Positions 1 through 12,300 of a DNA stretch of 64,000 nucleotides are shown one piece after another (position 1 is the first letter of the stretch; each line of letters opens with the position of its first letter). The position numbers and the translations under genes were made by a program. Location: positions 368,557 through 432,556 of the forward strand of contig MCGE01000033.1 of assembly GCA_002105175.1 (NCBI GenBank). The letters are read 5' to 3'. The notes beneath the pieces are model-generated. The model worked only from the letters and a program-made list of their open reading frames with translations. It made no database searches and was not told where the DNA came from. Source of the DNA: Absidia repens. Its lineage: Eukaryota; Mucoromycota; Mucoromycetes; Mucorales; Cunninghamellaceae.

Positions 1-231
1 TGTCGTTGATTTGGATAGTTTTTGGAATGATTCGCCTGTTGATTTTTCATTGATGAGATGTTGTCGGAACCAGAGTCGCCATGATAAGTTTTCTAAACGA
101 GACCCATTTTCTAAAGAATCTTTGACTTTGGTGCACACCCGCCAGGTTTTGGAGAGATCTTCTTCCGAGTCCAGGTTCGAAAACGGAGAGAAAGATTTGT
201 TGCCTTTGATTTTCAATACAAGAGGCGCCAT
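1..231 (-). CDS. DUF1752 (GATA-like regulator) protein, N-terminal part, cut by window edge
   Basis: Only the first 77 codons are in the window. Translation starts at the ATG at 231 and runs off position 1. Residues about 26-60 carry the fungal DUF1752 signature: a short acidic stretch, then LSKTWRVCTKVKDSLENG and RLENLSWRLWFRQHL, with the invariant tryptophans and the basic/aromatic block. In known fungal proteins this domain lies at the N terminus of nitrogen-regulatory GATA factors of the AreA type and of related proteins that lack the zinc finger. The rest of the protein is outside the window, so I cannot say whether a GATA finger follows. The upstream 200 bases are A/T-rich with A-runs, typical of promoters here. 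Family assignment is from visible motifs; a role in transcription is inferred. Confidence 0.8.
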   Translation of the reverse strand, partial: MAPLVLKIKGNKSFSPFSNLDSEEDLSKTWRVCTKVKDSLENGSRLENLSWRLWFRQHLINEKSTGESFQKLSKSTT

Positions 232-887
232 TATAAGATATATGTTTATACAAATATATGGCTATATGATATTTGTATGGAGACGGATGAAGAATGGTAA
301 AAATAAATAAAAAAAGAAAGAGGAGAAGGGGAAGCGAGAAAAGAAAAAAAATATAAGAGGGCCAAAAAAAAAAAAAAACTATTAAACATCCGCACTTAGA
401 CTTGCTGCAATTTTGCTGCATTCCTATTGGCTTATAAGATCAATCTTTCTCACCCACCCAAAAAAAAAGAATGGGGGAATGCCAGCTTTATGCGCCGCTT
501 CAAGTCAAGACTACCAATGTATACCAAAAAAAAAAGTTTTTATATTTATTTCAAAAGTTGATAAATAAATAAATAAATAATAAACAAAATACATATGTGT
601 GTAAAGGAGTACGGAGGGAAATAATAAACAATAGGGCAAATGCGTAAATCTATACTAAGGACCAGGGTTGTATTCCATTTGGACCAATCAACCAAGCTAG
701 GTCTTAAATATGATAAGAGGAACCAGGGCAGACACAGTAACGCCAATGGATAGAGTAAATCATATTTCTGTAAATATCTATTCGTGCTGACAGACAATTG
801 CTTTCGGTAATCTATATATATCATATATGGATATCATATTGTAAGGTGAAGTTCAATTTAAATATTTTCTATTTTCCATCTGAAATT
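232..887. other. A/T-rich intergenic stretch
   Basis: Upstream region of the DUF1752 gene. It holds several A-runs and an AAAT-type microsatellite near 562-582. I see no convincing coding sequence or RNA gene. Confidence 0.5.
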
Positions 888-1160
888 TTACCTTCCTAAA
901 TCGGCCAAGATATTGTACATTTCCAGTCCATTACTTGATCTTTCCGGCACCTTGAGGGAACGAGAAAGAGAGAATATAAAATCATGACGTTTCTGCCCCA
1001 ACGCACAGTCAATTTCCCATCCATCCCACAAGCAATAACCGGTTGTTTCAGATTCATTCACCCCGCCATTTCCGTTTTTGTCCATACTTTTCCTTGATCT
1101 GCCACCTCCTCCATTGCCGGGAAAAGTCCGTCGCTATACCACTTCCAGAATTTGTGGACC
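888..1160 (-). other. Weak minus-strand coding-like fragment
   Basis: A minus-strand frame open from about 1133 to 888 gives a non-repetitive peptide with several W and C residues, ending NILADLGR. A second frame over 1060-1190 is also open and rich in W and F. Neither begins with a supported start or shows a family motif. This may be the 3' part of the degraded gene lying upstream on the same strand, or chance. I do not assign a function. Confidence 0.2.
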
Positions 1161-1464
1161 CAGAATTTTGATTCTAATATTTTAATAACAAAACTCGCAC
1201 AAAACAAATAAATAAGCGGATGTTGGTTCATAAAAGGGCTTTTCTTTTTCTTTTTCTTTTTCGTATACCTTGCCTAATAGCTCAGTTCAAGCACGCACTT
1301 TTCTATATTCAGCGATCATATCCTATTTTGATTCGTCAGTAGTTCAAACCCAGCATATTTTCCCCCTTCCCGCACCCAGGTTGACGGTAAGACCAAGCTG
1401 AAAAAATTTCACATAATCACTATTTTTTAATACATGGTAATATAAAATTCAAACTATATCAACC

Positions 1465-2640
1465 TGTCTTTGTATCACCCCCATCTTTTTTATCCAAATC
1501 CATACCAACTCCTTCCACCAAAGTCAGCCATTGTTCACGTTCACTGTCTCTATCTTCGGCGCCCTCGCCATCCACCACAAAATATTCATCATACGCACCA
1601 CCAACACCATCACCGTCACAACCCGTACACTATAGATACCGTCTTGAATTTCAAATACTGCACCACCAAAGCAACAATTGCCACCAGAGCAACCCATTGT
1701 TTTCCGTAATTATAATCCATATGCTATCCCGAGTGATAAAATTGCAATACGGCGTCCTTATCGGCAATCCAGTCTCCTTCCGGCAGAACACCAAAGAGAA
1801 TATATTCTTATCTGCGCATTGATTTGGTCACCATGTCAAACGTTTTTTAACCAATGTACATAGAACGTACTTGGTCCCTATTTTCCTATAGTATATTTTA
1901 AGAAATGAGTCAGTTTCGTATGTAATCGTTATGTATCTTCGAAGGGGGAGGTTTACATACTTGCCTTCCTGGTTCACTCGCTTGATTGTTTGTAAGTGGG
2001 ATCACCAGTCGTTATCGCCGTCTGGTTGGTTTTGGTCAAATCTTCCCAGGTTATGATCCACCCGTTTCAAAATAATTGCCTATCTATATCCAAAAAAACA
2101 CGCTGTTAGTTCACGCAACAGTCAAAAAAAAAAAAAAAAAAAAAGAAGAAGGAAGCAAAGTAGTAAGTAACCTCCCCTTCCCCTAAACAATAATCCTTTT
2201 ACCTTGGGACAAGTTCTTGAACTGTTTGGCACATAGTTGTTCAGTTCCACAGCATGCATGAGTTGGAGATCACCGGCATAATCAGCAACCCTCACCAATT
2301 CTTCATGATAAGGATTTTCATGGTCATCACTTCCAAAGAGAAGATTGCTGAGCCATTGCTTTTCTATCGGTCAGACAGCGTCGTTTCCTTCATCAGTGGC
2401 AGGGCTGTTCCTGCTTGATGCTGCTTTCGAAATCACGGTGTGGATTAAAACATAAATCGATCACGTTCAACCATCCTTCGATATCGGAGACTTCATCATA
2501 TGTCGAAAATAAATCAGTATAATCGTGAAAGTTAAAAAAAAAGGAAAGTGATAAAAAAAAGCTATTCCAACCCCGATCAAAATCCCAAGTAAAAACTTAC
2601 CCCTGAGAATCTTGTTGCATCCACCGCAGCTGTTGCCAAT
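1465..2640 (-). pseudogene. Degraded multi-exon gene, family not recognised
   Basis: Reading the minus strand from 2640 to 1465 gives successive protein-like segments: one with DIEGWLNVIDLCFNPHRDF (about 2500-2440), one with EKQWLSNLLFGSDDHENPYH (about 2370-2310), then VADYAGDLQLMHAVELNNY, and later DGEGAEDRDSEREQWLTLVE (about 1575-1515). They lie in different frames. Between the first two there is a frame change and an in-frame TGA near 2390-2375. A good donor (GTAAGT) near 2600 has no matching acceptor before the next segment. Acidic, tryptophan-containing composition argues for genuine former coding sequence. I do not recognise the family. The alternative is a working gene with unusual splicing. 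Confidence 0.4.
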
Positions 2641-2727
2641 TAATAACTGAACAATAAGTTATTGTTCTTTTTTATTATTATTAATAAGGACAAAAAAAAT
2701 GTATATAGAATACTAATGTAACCTAAA

Positions 2728-4162
2728 CTACAGTACAGTGATAGATGGATCCTTTTGTTTAAAGTCGTAAGCGGCTTGTAAACGTCGACGAAGATGCTGA
2801 CTACTGGTCAAAACCTTGCCATCCACTTTGTAGACATCATCATCATCTGTGGCATCAGCATCACCAGGTACTTTGGAGGAAGGTAATCGTTCGATGAGCG
2901 TGTCGTCTTCGGGTTGGAAAAAATAGGCAATCGAGTACCGGTCAAGCAAACGATGATCAGGGCAAAAGGTGACACGATGCATGGTCGATTTAAAAAGCCC
3001 ACCCGTCCAGAGTTGCAACAGATCGCCAATATTGACCAAAATAGCGTCCTTGATCAAAGGTGCGTCTATCCATTCTTGGTGATGATGATCATGTTCGTCT
3101 TGGTTCCCTCTTGGTGCCACCTGTAATCCACCAACATCCTTTTGGAATAAAAGTGTGATCGTGCCATAATCAGTATGCCTGCCTGCACCTATCAATTCTT
3201 CTTCATTTTGAACACAACGCCGAGGATACTTTAATAGTCGAAATGTTTCCCCTGATTTTGAATCATATTTGTGTCTTTGTGTGAAGAAGGTCGATCCACC
3301 GAATTCTTCAGGAATCTACAAGAAAAAAAAAAAAAGGATATTCTATGAACATACATACAACTATAATCATTATTGTTTTGTTTTTAAGAAAAAAAAGTAG
3401 CTTATCATACTTCCAATCCAATAGCAAACGCTTTCATAATTTTTTCAGCCAAACCATGGCATTGCTACATTAGATTCAACGAGCAAAAAAAAAAAAAAAA
3501 AAGTGAGCATTTGCGTACGGTTTTATTATGTTTCGCTAATATACCTCTGCAAATGACTTCAAATCAGGCTTGTGTTTTTTAAAACAATCTGGTAATGCAC
3601 ATGGAACTTCTCCATTTCCAAAGTTCCCCAAATTGAGAGCTCTAAAACATGATTCATTGAGGAATACATGGTTAGAAATGCATGTTATTGATATGCGGAC
3701 TTGTTTAAGCTTACTCTTTGTAGTCGCCAATCAATTGATGTTCAGGGTCCAGTCTTAACAAAAATGACATGTAAGTATCATATATGTTATGCTTGACAGA
3801 AAAAATGTTTTGTTTGGAGATTCCATTGCGCTTACTTTTGTCGGTATAAGCCAGTATAGCCACGATTGCTTTCATCGATACTAATGCTTGTCTTGATGTC
3901 AAGTGGAAGATCAAAAAATTCTTTACTCTACTTGGAAAAAATAAAAAAATAGAAGTATCAATATAATACGTCGGGGCCCCCTTTTTTTACAGAATTTTGT
4001 TCTTACGAGGTTAAAAGTATGATCAACATCAGCAGCAGGAATCCCATGGTTGATAACATAAAAGAAACCAATTGTTTGACAGGCGTCTAGCAATAGCTGT
4101 GCTACTTTTGTTTGATCAGTTTCATACAAAGAAAAATCAATAAGAGGAATATCCAGATCCAT
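2728..4162 (-). CDS. 2-oxoglutarate/Fe(II) dioxygenase, isopenicillin N synthase-like
   Basis: Six exons on the minus strand, 4162-4007, 3927-3836, 3753-3715, 3641-3545, 3464-3411 and 3315-2728, join to 1026 nt (341 residues). All introns are GT-AG. The N terminus carries the DIOX_N fold (IPLIDFSLY, then GFFYVINHGI). The C-terminal half holds the iron ligands His193 and Asp195 (GAGRHTDYG) and His259 (STMHRVTF), and the 2-oxoglutarate-binding Arg272-Tyr-Ser274 (RYSIAYFF). All catalytic residues are present. Family members oxidise small molecules such as gibberellins, flavonoids, peptides or ethylene precursors; in fungi many are of unknown substrate. The length matches the family (about 320-360). 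No biosynthetic cluster surrounds it, so the substrate cannot be inferred. It was assumed cytosolic because no targeting signal is visible. Confidence 0.88.
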
Positions 4163-4998
4163 TTTACTTTTTTTTTTGCAATTAAAAAAAAGTAAAATGG
4201 AAAGAGAAGGAAAGGGTTATGGTTTTTATCGACATGTGCCTGTCGGAACTTGAATCCGATCATTTTGTAATTCTGCATGAGAGAATAAGAATGATCCTCC
4301 TATCTTGTAATACGCTAGTTTATCAACAGGACCTCATGATAAGATATAGTATCAATATTGAATTACTATTTAACACATAAATATAGCGATTATAGACAGA
4401 ACTTTCTTCTCTCTTTATGATAAATCAGTGATATCGCTGGGAACAAATACTAAATGAATGCTACAAAGCAACAACGGGGTTTGACATGTTACCCCTGAAT
4501 TTAATGACTTTGTAAAGCACTTCCTAAACAATGAAGCTTAACAAGTAGAGATATAAAATATGATATCGCCTGTATTGTTTTTGATTCTTTTAAAAGACAA
4601 CATGACCAATATGAAATAGTTTGAAATTCATGTTCTGATGACCTTATTTTCTTTCTCTCCTTTATATTATACCCTCAAGACGACCAGTTTTTCATATATT
4701 TAGAATATTCTTTCTCGGCACTTTTGATAATCCACATTAGTTTTTTTTTTTTTTTTTGAAACTATAGACTTGGTTATTGTCTTAACCCCTAGTTAAATTC
4801 ACAAGTATTTATCTCTGTTTCTCTCTCTCCCCTTTCATGCTTTGTGGTCGTTCATCATTGTGGGAATACCATATGTTTTCTTAGTCCCAAGTCTAAATCA
4901 AACCCCATTCAATTATGTATTCTAAATTTGTACATATGGAGAGAGATATTAGCTACAGTGTAATTCAGCAAATACGTAAAGTAAACCTAAACAGTTGC

Positions 4999-5029
<31 letters not shown>

Positions 5030-5200
5030 AAATAGTAATAGTAAATAAACGAGCTGGATACGATGTCCAGTCTAGTGAGGGTTACTGTGGAGCCGCACTC
5101 TATGGTAATTGATAGAAACTGTAGAGCAGGGATACAGCCACGTTTCTTATCAAGTCACCTACAACTGTCAAAGTTTCAAGGGGGGGAGGTTAAGTAGAAT
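4163..5200. other. Intergenic stretch upstream of the dioxygenase
   Basis: A/T-rich sequence with T- and A-runs, including a long A-run at about 4999-5023. I see no open reading frame of note or RNA gene. The right part grades into the outer arm of the dispersed repeat copy that follows. Confidence 0.5.
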
Positions 5201-5209
5201 AAATGTGTT

Positions 5210-6620
5210 AGAATAACTGTAAAATGCTCTATAGGTGTGACCACACAATATCATGACCTATATTTATTTATATGATTGATCGATTAGGGATATGATAACC
5301 TTTGATAGTAAGTGAATAAGACTGCTAATTAGTTCCCGGGTTTTTATGAAGCAAAATAGTCATAGCGGGTGGGTGTTAGATAGGCCACTCACAAAACAGC
5401 TACAATATCAATATTATTATTATTTATTATTACTACGTATTGAGTCAGAGAATTGTTAATAAAAATTCATATTTTATTGAAGTATATTGGTACACAGTAA
5501 AACTAAGGTCGAAGGGTCCATTGTAGCGAATGACTTAAAACAGGAAGGATCTATTAGGAAATGCCAAGAAAGAGATGAGAGAAATGAAGAATGGCCAATG
5601 CTAATCTAAATGGCCCTTTGTAAAATGGACGCTAGTATATAAGGTATGAGAGAGTGTGAAGATATATATTTTATTGAAACGTAACAATTGTCAACACTGA
5701 TGTGAGGATCGGGGGGGAAGTATGGCATTTAGGAAGTGAGCTATTACACAATATATGAAAGAGACTAATGGGACATTTTTTTATTAAAGCAAGTAAAGAT
5801 AAACATATTTTATTCAATACAGATCCAAACTATAGACACGCTAACACTAAACTAAGCTCATGAAGGCTTCAAAAAGCTCAACTACGGTGATCCTAATTCC
5901 TAGATCCAAGATGAAAGGGTTTCCCCATGCATCTTGTAATCCCTGAGCTGAAACCCCTTCTAAACTAGTCCTGACACTAATCTAAGCCCAACATAATCCA
6001 TAGAAGTTGAATGGTAAAGAAAAAATGGATGAAAAAAAAAATTGAAAAGAACAAGAAAGAGCGTGAGGGCGCGGGAAAAAAATTGGGGGTAAATAAATAT
6101 TCACGTGGGCGGGATGTGAAATATTTTTCTGTCGCTTTGGAGATTTTTTTTTTGGAGGACACATTAAAGGAAGCACCCTTTTCCCTTCCTTTTTCTTTTT
6201 TTTTTTCTTTTTTTTTTTTACTTTTCGCTTTACTTTATTTTACAACAGTTAGCTCCATATGATATTACCAATATGATGTTTCTCTTTTCGGACAGTAACC
6301 ACTGCCATTAAACATCGACTGCATGGTTCCTCTCTTCTCTTAGAGCCATTGCAGACAGGGTGGAGTACTCCAGTTTAGTTTAACTAACCTCTTCACAGTA
6401 GAATTATTTGTCATTAACCCTAGAATATTTTACCCTTTTAGATTAGATTAGTTTATCTGACGTTATATTTATTCTATGGTACAGCAATATGCCATACAGA
6501 CGCAACCCCGCCCGGATACTCGATATCGTCTCACATTTAGCAATGTGTATATCATAGTATTATCATTAGACAATGTTTAACTAGTTTCCATAGTTTATAT
6601 TCAAAGCTGAATAAAAATAT
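5210..6620 (-). repeat. Dispersed repeat family, copy 1 (long arm on minus strand)
   Basis: This copy aligns by eye with sequences near 23.5-24.9, 28.9-30.0 and 51.7-53.0 kb. On the minus strand it has a CACGTG core flanked by a GC box (6102-6107), a pyrimidine-rich tract below it, the conserved block with GATGCATGGGGAAACCC (about 5921-5950), and then several TTCAATAAAA-type motifs followed by ATG-T (near 5820, 5670, 5480). A shorter arm points the other way at about 6500-6620 and ends in GAATAAAAATATG. It therefore has two outward-facing arms around a GC-box core. No conserved protein is encoded. Whether it is a non-autonomous transposon or a repeated noncoding transcription unit is open. 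Confidence 0.7.
6102..6107. promoter_or_regulatory. CACGTG palindrome next to GC box, repeat copy 1
   Basis: The sequence TTCACGTGGGCGGGA is the counterpart of elements at 23975, 29113 and 52659. CACGTG is a known bHLH (E-box/G-box) core. Binding is not shown here; its conservation in all four copies suggests a promoter core within the repeat. Confidence 0.45.
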
Positions 6621-7795
6621 GTATTGTCCTTTTTCTTTTTCGTTGTTTTTCATGTGTATAGTGTGTCAAGTCGAATGGGTATCCCCACTCTGTACAGTAT
6701 AATACAGCACAATAAACTCAGTGCATGTGCGTGCCCAAAAAAAAAAAGGAAAAGATATGTAGGTATGAGGCATTTTCGGCAAACTATCGCGCTCAGTGCG
6801 CCGTTTACTATCATATATGGGCACTGGATTTGAAACGGCTATATACATATACGAGAAGAAAAAACAATGAGCCACATGATTTTGCTCCTTTTCACGTTTA
6901 CAATCATATTACTCTACATGGTTAAATGTCGGGTTGACTTTGACTAATAAAAACATATATCTTATCAAGTTTTCAAATCAAATATCACTCCCAAATTGGC
7001 CCCCTCTTTTATTGTATTAGCATATGGAGCGCTGTAAATAAATTCTTCTAGTGACCATTTGGTAAACATCTCGGAGCGCAATATCTGCAAGTATTGGTAT
7101 CTTTAAAATTCTTTCTATTCTCTGATTCCTTGCTCTTCTTTGATCCCTTCCCAACTGAACTATATCTTAATTTCCATTCACACCTGAGCTATTTTACTAA
7201 ACCCACCCTCAGCAAAAATCTTTTTCCAGGAATTATAAAGTAAACTATGGCGCAAAATATAATTCATGATTGCTGGAAAACGGCCTAAAACATATGTCCA
7301 GCGCTTTTATATTGATGCAGGTTCAATTTGAGCAAAAACAGTGAATTTTTTGTACATTCGAAATAATCACTGGAAATGAGTTGAAAATTAATTGCAGCTA
7401 AAAAAATAATAATACTACGCCTGCCCATTGCTACCCTATATAGCCCACCAACCAGCTTGCGCAATACAGAAAAAGGATAACAACAAAATACTCTATAACG
7501 ACTTTTTTCACGCAAACCCGTTCCTGTTTTTTTCCCCATGCACAAATATACAGTATACATGGTGATAGACGGAGTCGCTTTAATATCCAACCCATTTCTT
7601 TCTCCTTCACACACACTCTCTCTTGATTTTATTTCCACTCATTTATTTCAACAAGACAATGACGCACTGCACCATACGCATTTTATCATGATAAAAAAAA
7701 AATCAATAAAGTCAAATCGAATATTGTATTGTGTGTTTATTGGATAAAAACTTTTAATAATACTACACTACAGAGCGGGGTGGAAGAGGGGTTCG
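6621..7795. other. Intergenic stretch
   Basis: Region downstream of S-formylglutathione hydrolase and beyond repeat copy 1. It is A/T-rich with short low-complexity frames on both strands that lack codon structure or family motifs. I see nothing else in it. Confidence 0.5.
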
Positions 7796-9139
7796 CTATT
7801 GCTTCAAATATTTGACATGATGTTGGATGTGGTCGGCAATGAAAGAAGAGATAAAGAAATAGCTATGATCATATCCATCTTGGTAACGAATAGTCCAGTC
7901 TTGAGCACGACCAAGGGATGCCACTGTTTCTTTCAAAGTATCAATCTTGAGTTCACGTTCCAAGAAATTGTCACTTGTACCCTGAGTAAAGAGACAACAC
8001 GTCAGTTCACTTTGCATCCCGTTTCTCTCCTCCTCCTCCCCCATTTTTGCTATACTTTACCACATCTACCAGAGCATCGATTTTGAGATCACCAGCCTTC
8101 TTGAGTAATTCCACGGTATCATATTGTTTCCATTCGTCTTGATTGGATCCAAGATAGTTCGAGAATGCCTTTTCACCCCAAGGGCAGTTGACAGGATTGG
8201 CGATAGGCGAGAAAGCAGAGACAGTCTATCACGCACAAGAAAAAGAGGTAAATAGATTTGGTCAGTCATAGTTTGCATGATTTGAAAGCATGCACTTGTC
8301 TACCTTGTAAGCACTAGAGTTTTTCAAATATATTGTCAATGCACCATGGCCACCCTATTGTAATAATACAAAGAAACACGTCATGGTTAGTAATTCTAAT
8401 TGACCCTGTCTTTCCAATTATCTAGCATCTTACCATCGAATGACCCATGATCGAAACCCGAGAACCATCCTATCAATAAAACCAAATAAAAAATATTTGT
8501 CAATTAAACAATATTTCCATGAATAGTATTTTTAATTTGTCAAAATAATTACAATAGGCAATTGTTTGTTGACCAGAGCAGGAAGTTCTTTGGTGACATA
8601 GGAGTACATGCGGTAGTTTTTGGCCCATTTGGGATCAGTAGCGTCAAGATAAAAGCCAGCACCTATCAAAAACAAAAAAAGTATTAATATAAACTGCGGC
8701 TTCTACATTTCTTCACCGTCATAATAACTTTACCGGTTCCAAAATCCCAAGAGTCGTCGTCACCTTGAATAGAGACACCGCCTATACAGAAACAAGAAAA
8801 CCAAAAGAGTTACAAAATTCAATGTTAGCCCACGGGTTGTTTCTCGGTAAGCGTCAACATAATAAAACCAGAAATTCACGTACGAGGAGATGTATCAGGA
8901 GCAATAAGAGCAATGCCATGCTTAGCTGCTTCGGCAAGAGCACCGCTTTTTTGAATAAAATTGTCTTCAGTACATGTCAAACCAGATAAAAAGTAGATGG
9001 CAGCAACGGACCCTTGTTCAGATTCCTTGGGTAAGAAAACATTGAATTTCATAGAACACGATAATTCAGTGGAGTCATGTTCATATTTCACCACATGCCC
9101 ACCAAAAGCCTTGTTACGCGCGATTTCTTTGTAAGCCAT
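7796..9139 (-). CDS. S-formylglutathione hydrolase (esterase D)
   Basis: Hydrolyses S-formylglutathione to formate and glutathione, the second step of glutathione-dependent formaldehyde detoxification in the cytosol. Seven exons, 9139-8884, 8781-8734, 8662-8553, 8469-8434, 8354-8304, 8225-8061 and 7981-7796, join to 852 nt (283 residues), the usual length of the family. The alpha/beta-hydrolase catalytic triad is visible: Ser149 in the nucleophile elbow GHSMGGHG (split by an intron), Asp226 in GTSDNFL and His261 in GYDHSYFF. The N-terminal region [12 protein letters not shown] is typical of esterase D. The gene is transcribed away from the BRAT1-like gene, with about 208 bp between the two start codons. 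Assignment is firm. Confidence 0.95.
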
Positions 9140-9347
9140 CTTTGTCAAAAGCGTTATATAGAAAAAAATAAGAGACCAAAAAAAAAAAAAAAAAAAAGCA
9201 GAAAACCCCTTCCCACTCTTTTTAACTCTTTCTTTTTTGAACACCCAAACATTTAAAATCCCGCTCTGTCTGTCTTTTTGGTTTTTTTTTTTTTTTGCTT
9301 TCCTTTCACCAACTGTTATTTGCTCTTTTTTTTTTCTTCCACCTAGC
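9140..9347. promoter_or_regulatory. Shared divergent promoter of S-formylglutathione hydrolase and BRAT1-like gene
   Basis: Only 208 bp separate the two divergent ATGs. The spacer holds an A-run at about 9179-9197 and T-runs at 9287-9300 and 9327-9336, which serve as T-tracts upstream of each start. No TATA box is obvious. Confidence 0.6.
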
Positions 9348-12300
9348 ATGGCAAACGAACGACAAGAGGATACGTCAAGAAGGAACAACATAGAGGATCT
9401 TGTACGTGCCATTCCTCACATGTCAAAAACAATTGTGGACGATACCCTGTATGAGAAAGTATTGACGATCTTGGTGACCTTTCTTGACGCTCACCCCTCC
9501 CATTCTCAACTATTGGATCAATGGCATGGCCTGGATATCATGTTGGAGGTAACATATGTAACAATATGTATCACTTGCTTGTTTACTGTTAACATATGCC
9601 AATGAACTATTTCTATTTTGTATTCTATGTTTGTGTAGGCTTGCCAACAGTTAGATCAAGATTACCGCGTTCTATCCCTTTGTATGCGCCTTTTGGGAAA
9701 GTGGATCTCCAAAGGAAACGATGCTCTTTTTGACAAGTTAAACGGGCAGTACTCGTTTTTATTGACCATGATGGTTTCTGGATTGCGAACGTCTGAACCT
9801 GCTTTACGATGTGCTTCTTTGGAAGCTTGTCAAGGAATGATTCATGTGACGCAAGGCATTGTCTGGTAAGCTTAAAAAAGTAGTGGCGGCGATGGTGTAC
9901 CTTTAGTCATTGTCTTTTTTTTTTTTTTTTCTTGCTTTCTTTGTAATAGGCTTCTACAAAATAACGATGCAAAATCATTGATTGCATTATCGTTAATGGA
10001 CGAAAGCATATATGTAAGTTTTTGCGTAGCGTTCAACTCTTTCTGACATGGTGACACTGATTCCTTTTTATTTGCCTCCAACAGGTGGTGACTCAAGGCT
10101 GTAAATTTTACTTATTCATGATGGAACAAGAAAACACATCTGAAGAATACAAACAACTATGTCAACACATGGATCCTTCGGTACAAATCAAGCATTTCTT
10201 GGAACAACAGCACCATCCATCCTTACTTATGGCTGCCTTGGAATTTTGCTGGACCTTCTCCAATTCAACATGCTCCTCTGTGTTCTGTTATTTGGCTCGT
10301 ACCCACTTGGTAAGCTAAAATATACATATATGATTTAATAGATGACTTGACTTCTTTTTTTGTTTATCGTTTTTTAGTTAGTTACTTTACCGAACTTGTT
10401 GCAATTGAACAACAGGATTATACGAAAACGTGTGATTGAAATTTTCTCGACTTTATTCCGACATTCATCCTCCCCTATTCAACTATTAACCTCGAACTAC
10501 AGTGATGAAGAAGAAGCGTACGGTGGCGGTGATCACAATGAAGACAACGTGGATCAGATCGATCAACAACAACAACACCTCAGAGAAACATATACATTTA
10601 TCAATGCGACTTACACCAACATGATGACGGAATCCCCCACTTCCATGGATGACGTTTGTACCAGTATCGAAACCTTGCAGGCATCGCTGGAGCTCATTGC
10701 TCGACTGAAACAAGATCAACCAACGGCACTGACAATGGCGTTTGTTACGGACAGTATACAATCCTCTAATGATACGTTGATGGAATTGCTTAATGTGTGT
10801 ATGGTTAAGCGAGCCAAGAACGAACAACTGATCAAGGTAAGCAAAGAAAATCAGCTGCGGAGTTTTGATATGATCCATCATGCAAAATGCACCAAGTAAC
10901 TAACCTTCCCTTTTTCTTCATATCCCAAGGTGGCGGAACTGATTCAAGAATCCAGTCGTCCAATATTTTTACAACGCAAATTACTCCAAGTGGTGCTTCA
11001 AACATTTCATTTGTTGGTGGAAAAATTCTCATTACAAATCAAGGTAAGAAATAAAGGACAAGGACAAGTATATATATATATATATGTAGAAAGAACTCAA
11101 TCCTCTTCACATGTATACTATGTTTTTTATTAGATTGCTGATATCTTGGAAGCTGGTCTACAAGTACTCTCAAGCCCCTCATTTGCTAATGATCAACGTC
11201 TTTTGAAGTCATGTCTGCAACTTGTTAGCAAATCATTACATTGCCTATCGAATAGGGTCTCTTCTATGGAGCTACAGCCAACTTTTTTCAAGGTACAAAT
11301 AATCTTACCATTTTCAAAGTACATGCAAAATACTCATTTCCTTTTTTTTTTTTTTTTTTTTTTTTGACTTATATAGTTTATGATGTTACTTATTGATAAA
11401 ATGGACGACGGCTGCTTAAGTAGTCAGAACCTCACCTTGGTACTGTCCACATTGGATGAACTACTTGGGCATGAACCTTTTGAAAGCCATTTTCTTGGTC
11501 AAGTAAGAAGACAATTGAGAATAAAGCATGGACTTGGTACTCAGATACTAATAATTATTTTACTTTTCGTTATAATAAGAACACACTGCGGCCACTTATG
11601 AATGCGATTAGACTCAAATTTGTGGATGTCGAATGGGATGTACGTGATGCAATGATTGAATTTGTTGGTGGATTATTTGAACCAGGCGCAAAAGGGGATG
11701 CCACCTTGGTAAGAAACACATACACACACATACAACGGTTCTTTTTTTAATTTTTTTTTTTTGGAACAAAATGTCAATATAGAAAAACAAGATCGACTTT
11801 GCTATCTCACTTGATCTTCCTTTACTAGTACTGGATCGAATCAAAGACCAAGAACCTTATGTGCGTGCCTCCGCTTTGAAAACGGTCCAAGTAAGAAAAA
11901 AAAATAGGGGGTGGTGGCGATGGATGTTGTGATACGGAAGGCAAATATATATATATAATATATACTGACACAAAGGGGCGGGGTTATTACTAGATTATGA
12001 TGAAAACTGGACCAGGGTGGAATTTTATACAACAGCACGAACAATTACGCAGCTTCTCTAGAACACTTCCTCGACTCCTTTATGATACAGAAGCATTTGT
12101 TCGGCGTGCCACATTGGATGCGATGAGCTGCCTTGTAGAGCATAGGTCATGTGAAGGATTATTATTGACTCAACCAGACCAAGTGGCAATGGATCACAAA
12201 GACACTCTCAGGTAATGCCCCTCCAAAATAAAGAAAAAAGGTGAATCAAAAGTAGAACTTAACTCTCACACACTTGTCACATTTTCTCTGTTCTCCTGAT

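Noticed and set aside
4160..4200. Small inverted repeat AAAGTAAAATGGA / TCCATTTTACTTT at the dioxygenase start
   Set aside because: ATCCATTTTACTTTTTTTTTT is followed by AAAAAAAGTAAAATGGA. It is a real short palindrome across the start codon, but it is largely made by flanking A/T runs and I cannot assign a role.
5210..6620. Solo LTR interpretation of the dispersed family
   Set aside because: No TG...CA ends or target-site duplications could be found by eye, and the divergent arms do not fit a single LTR. Kept open as a lesser possibility.
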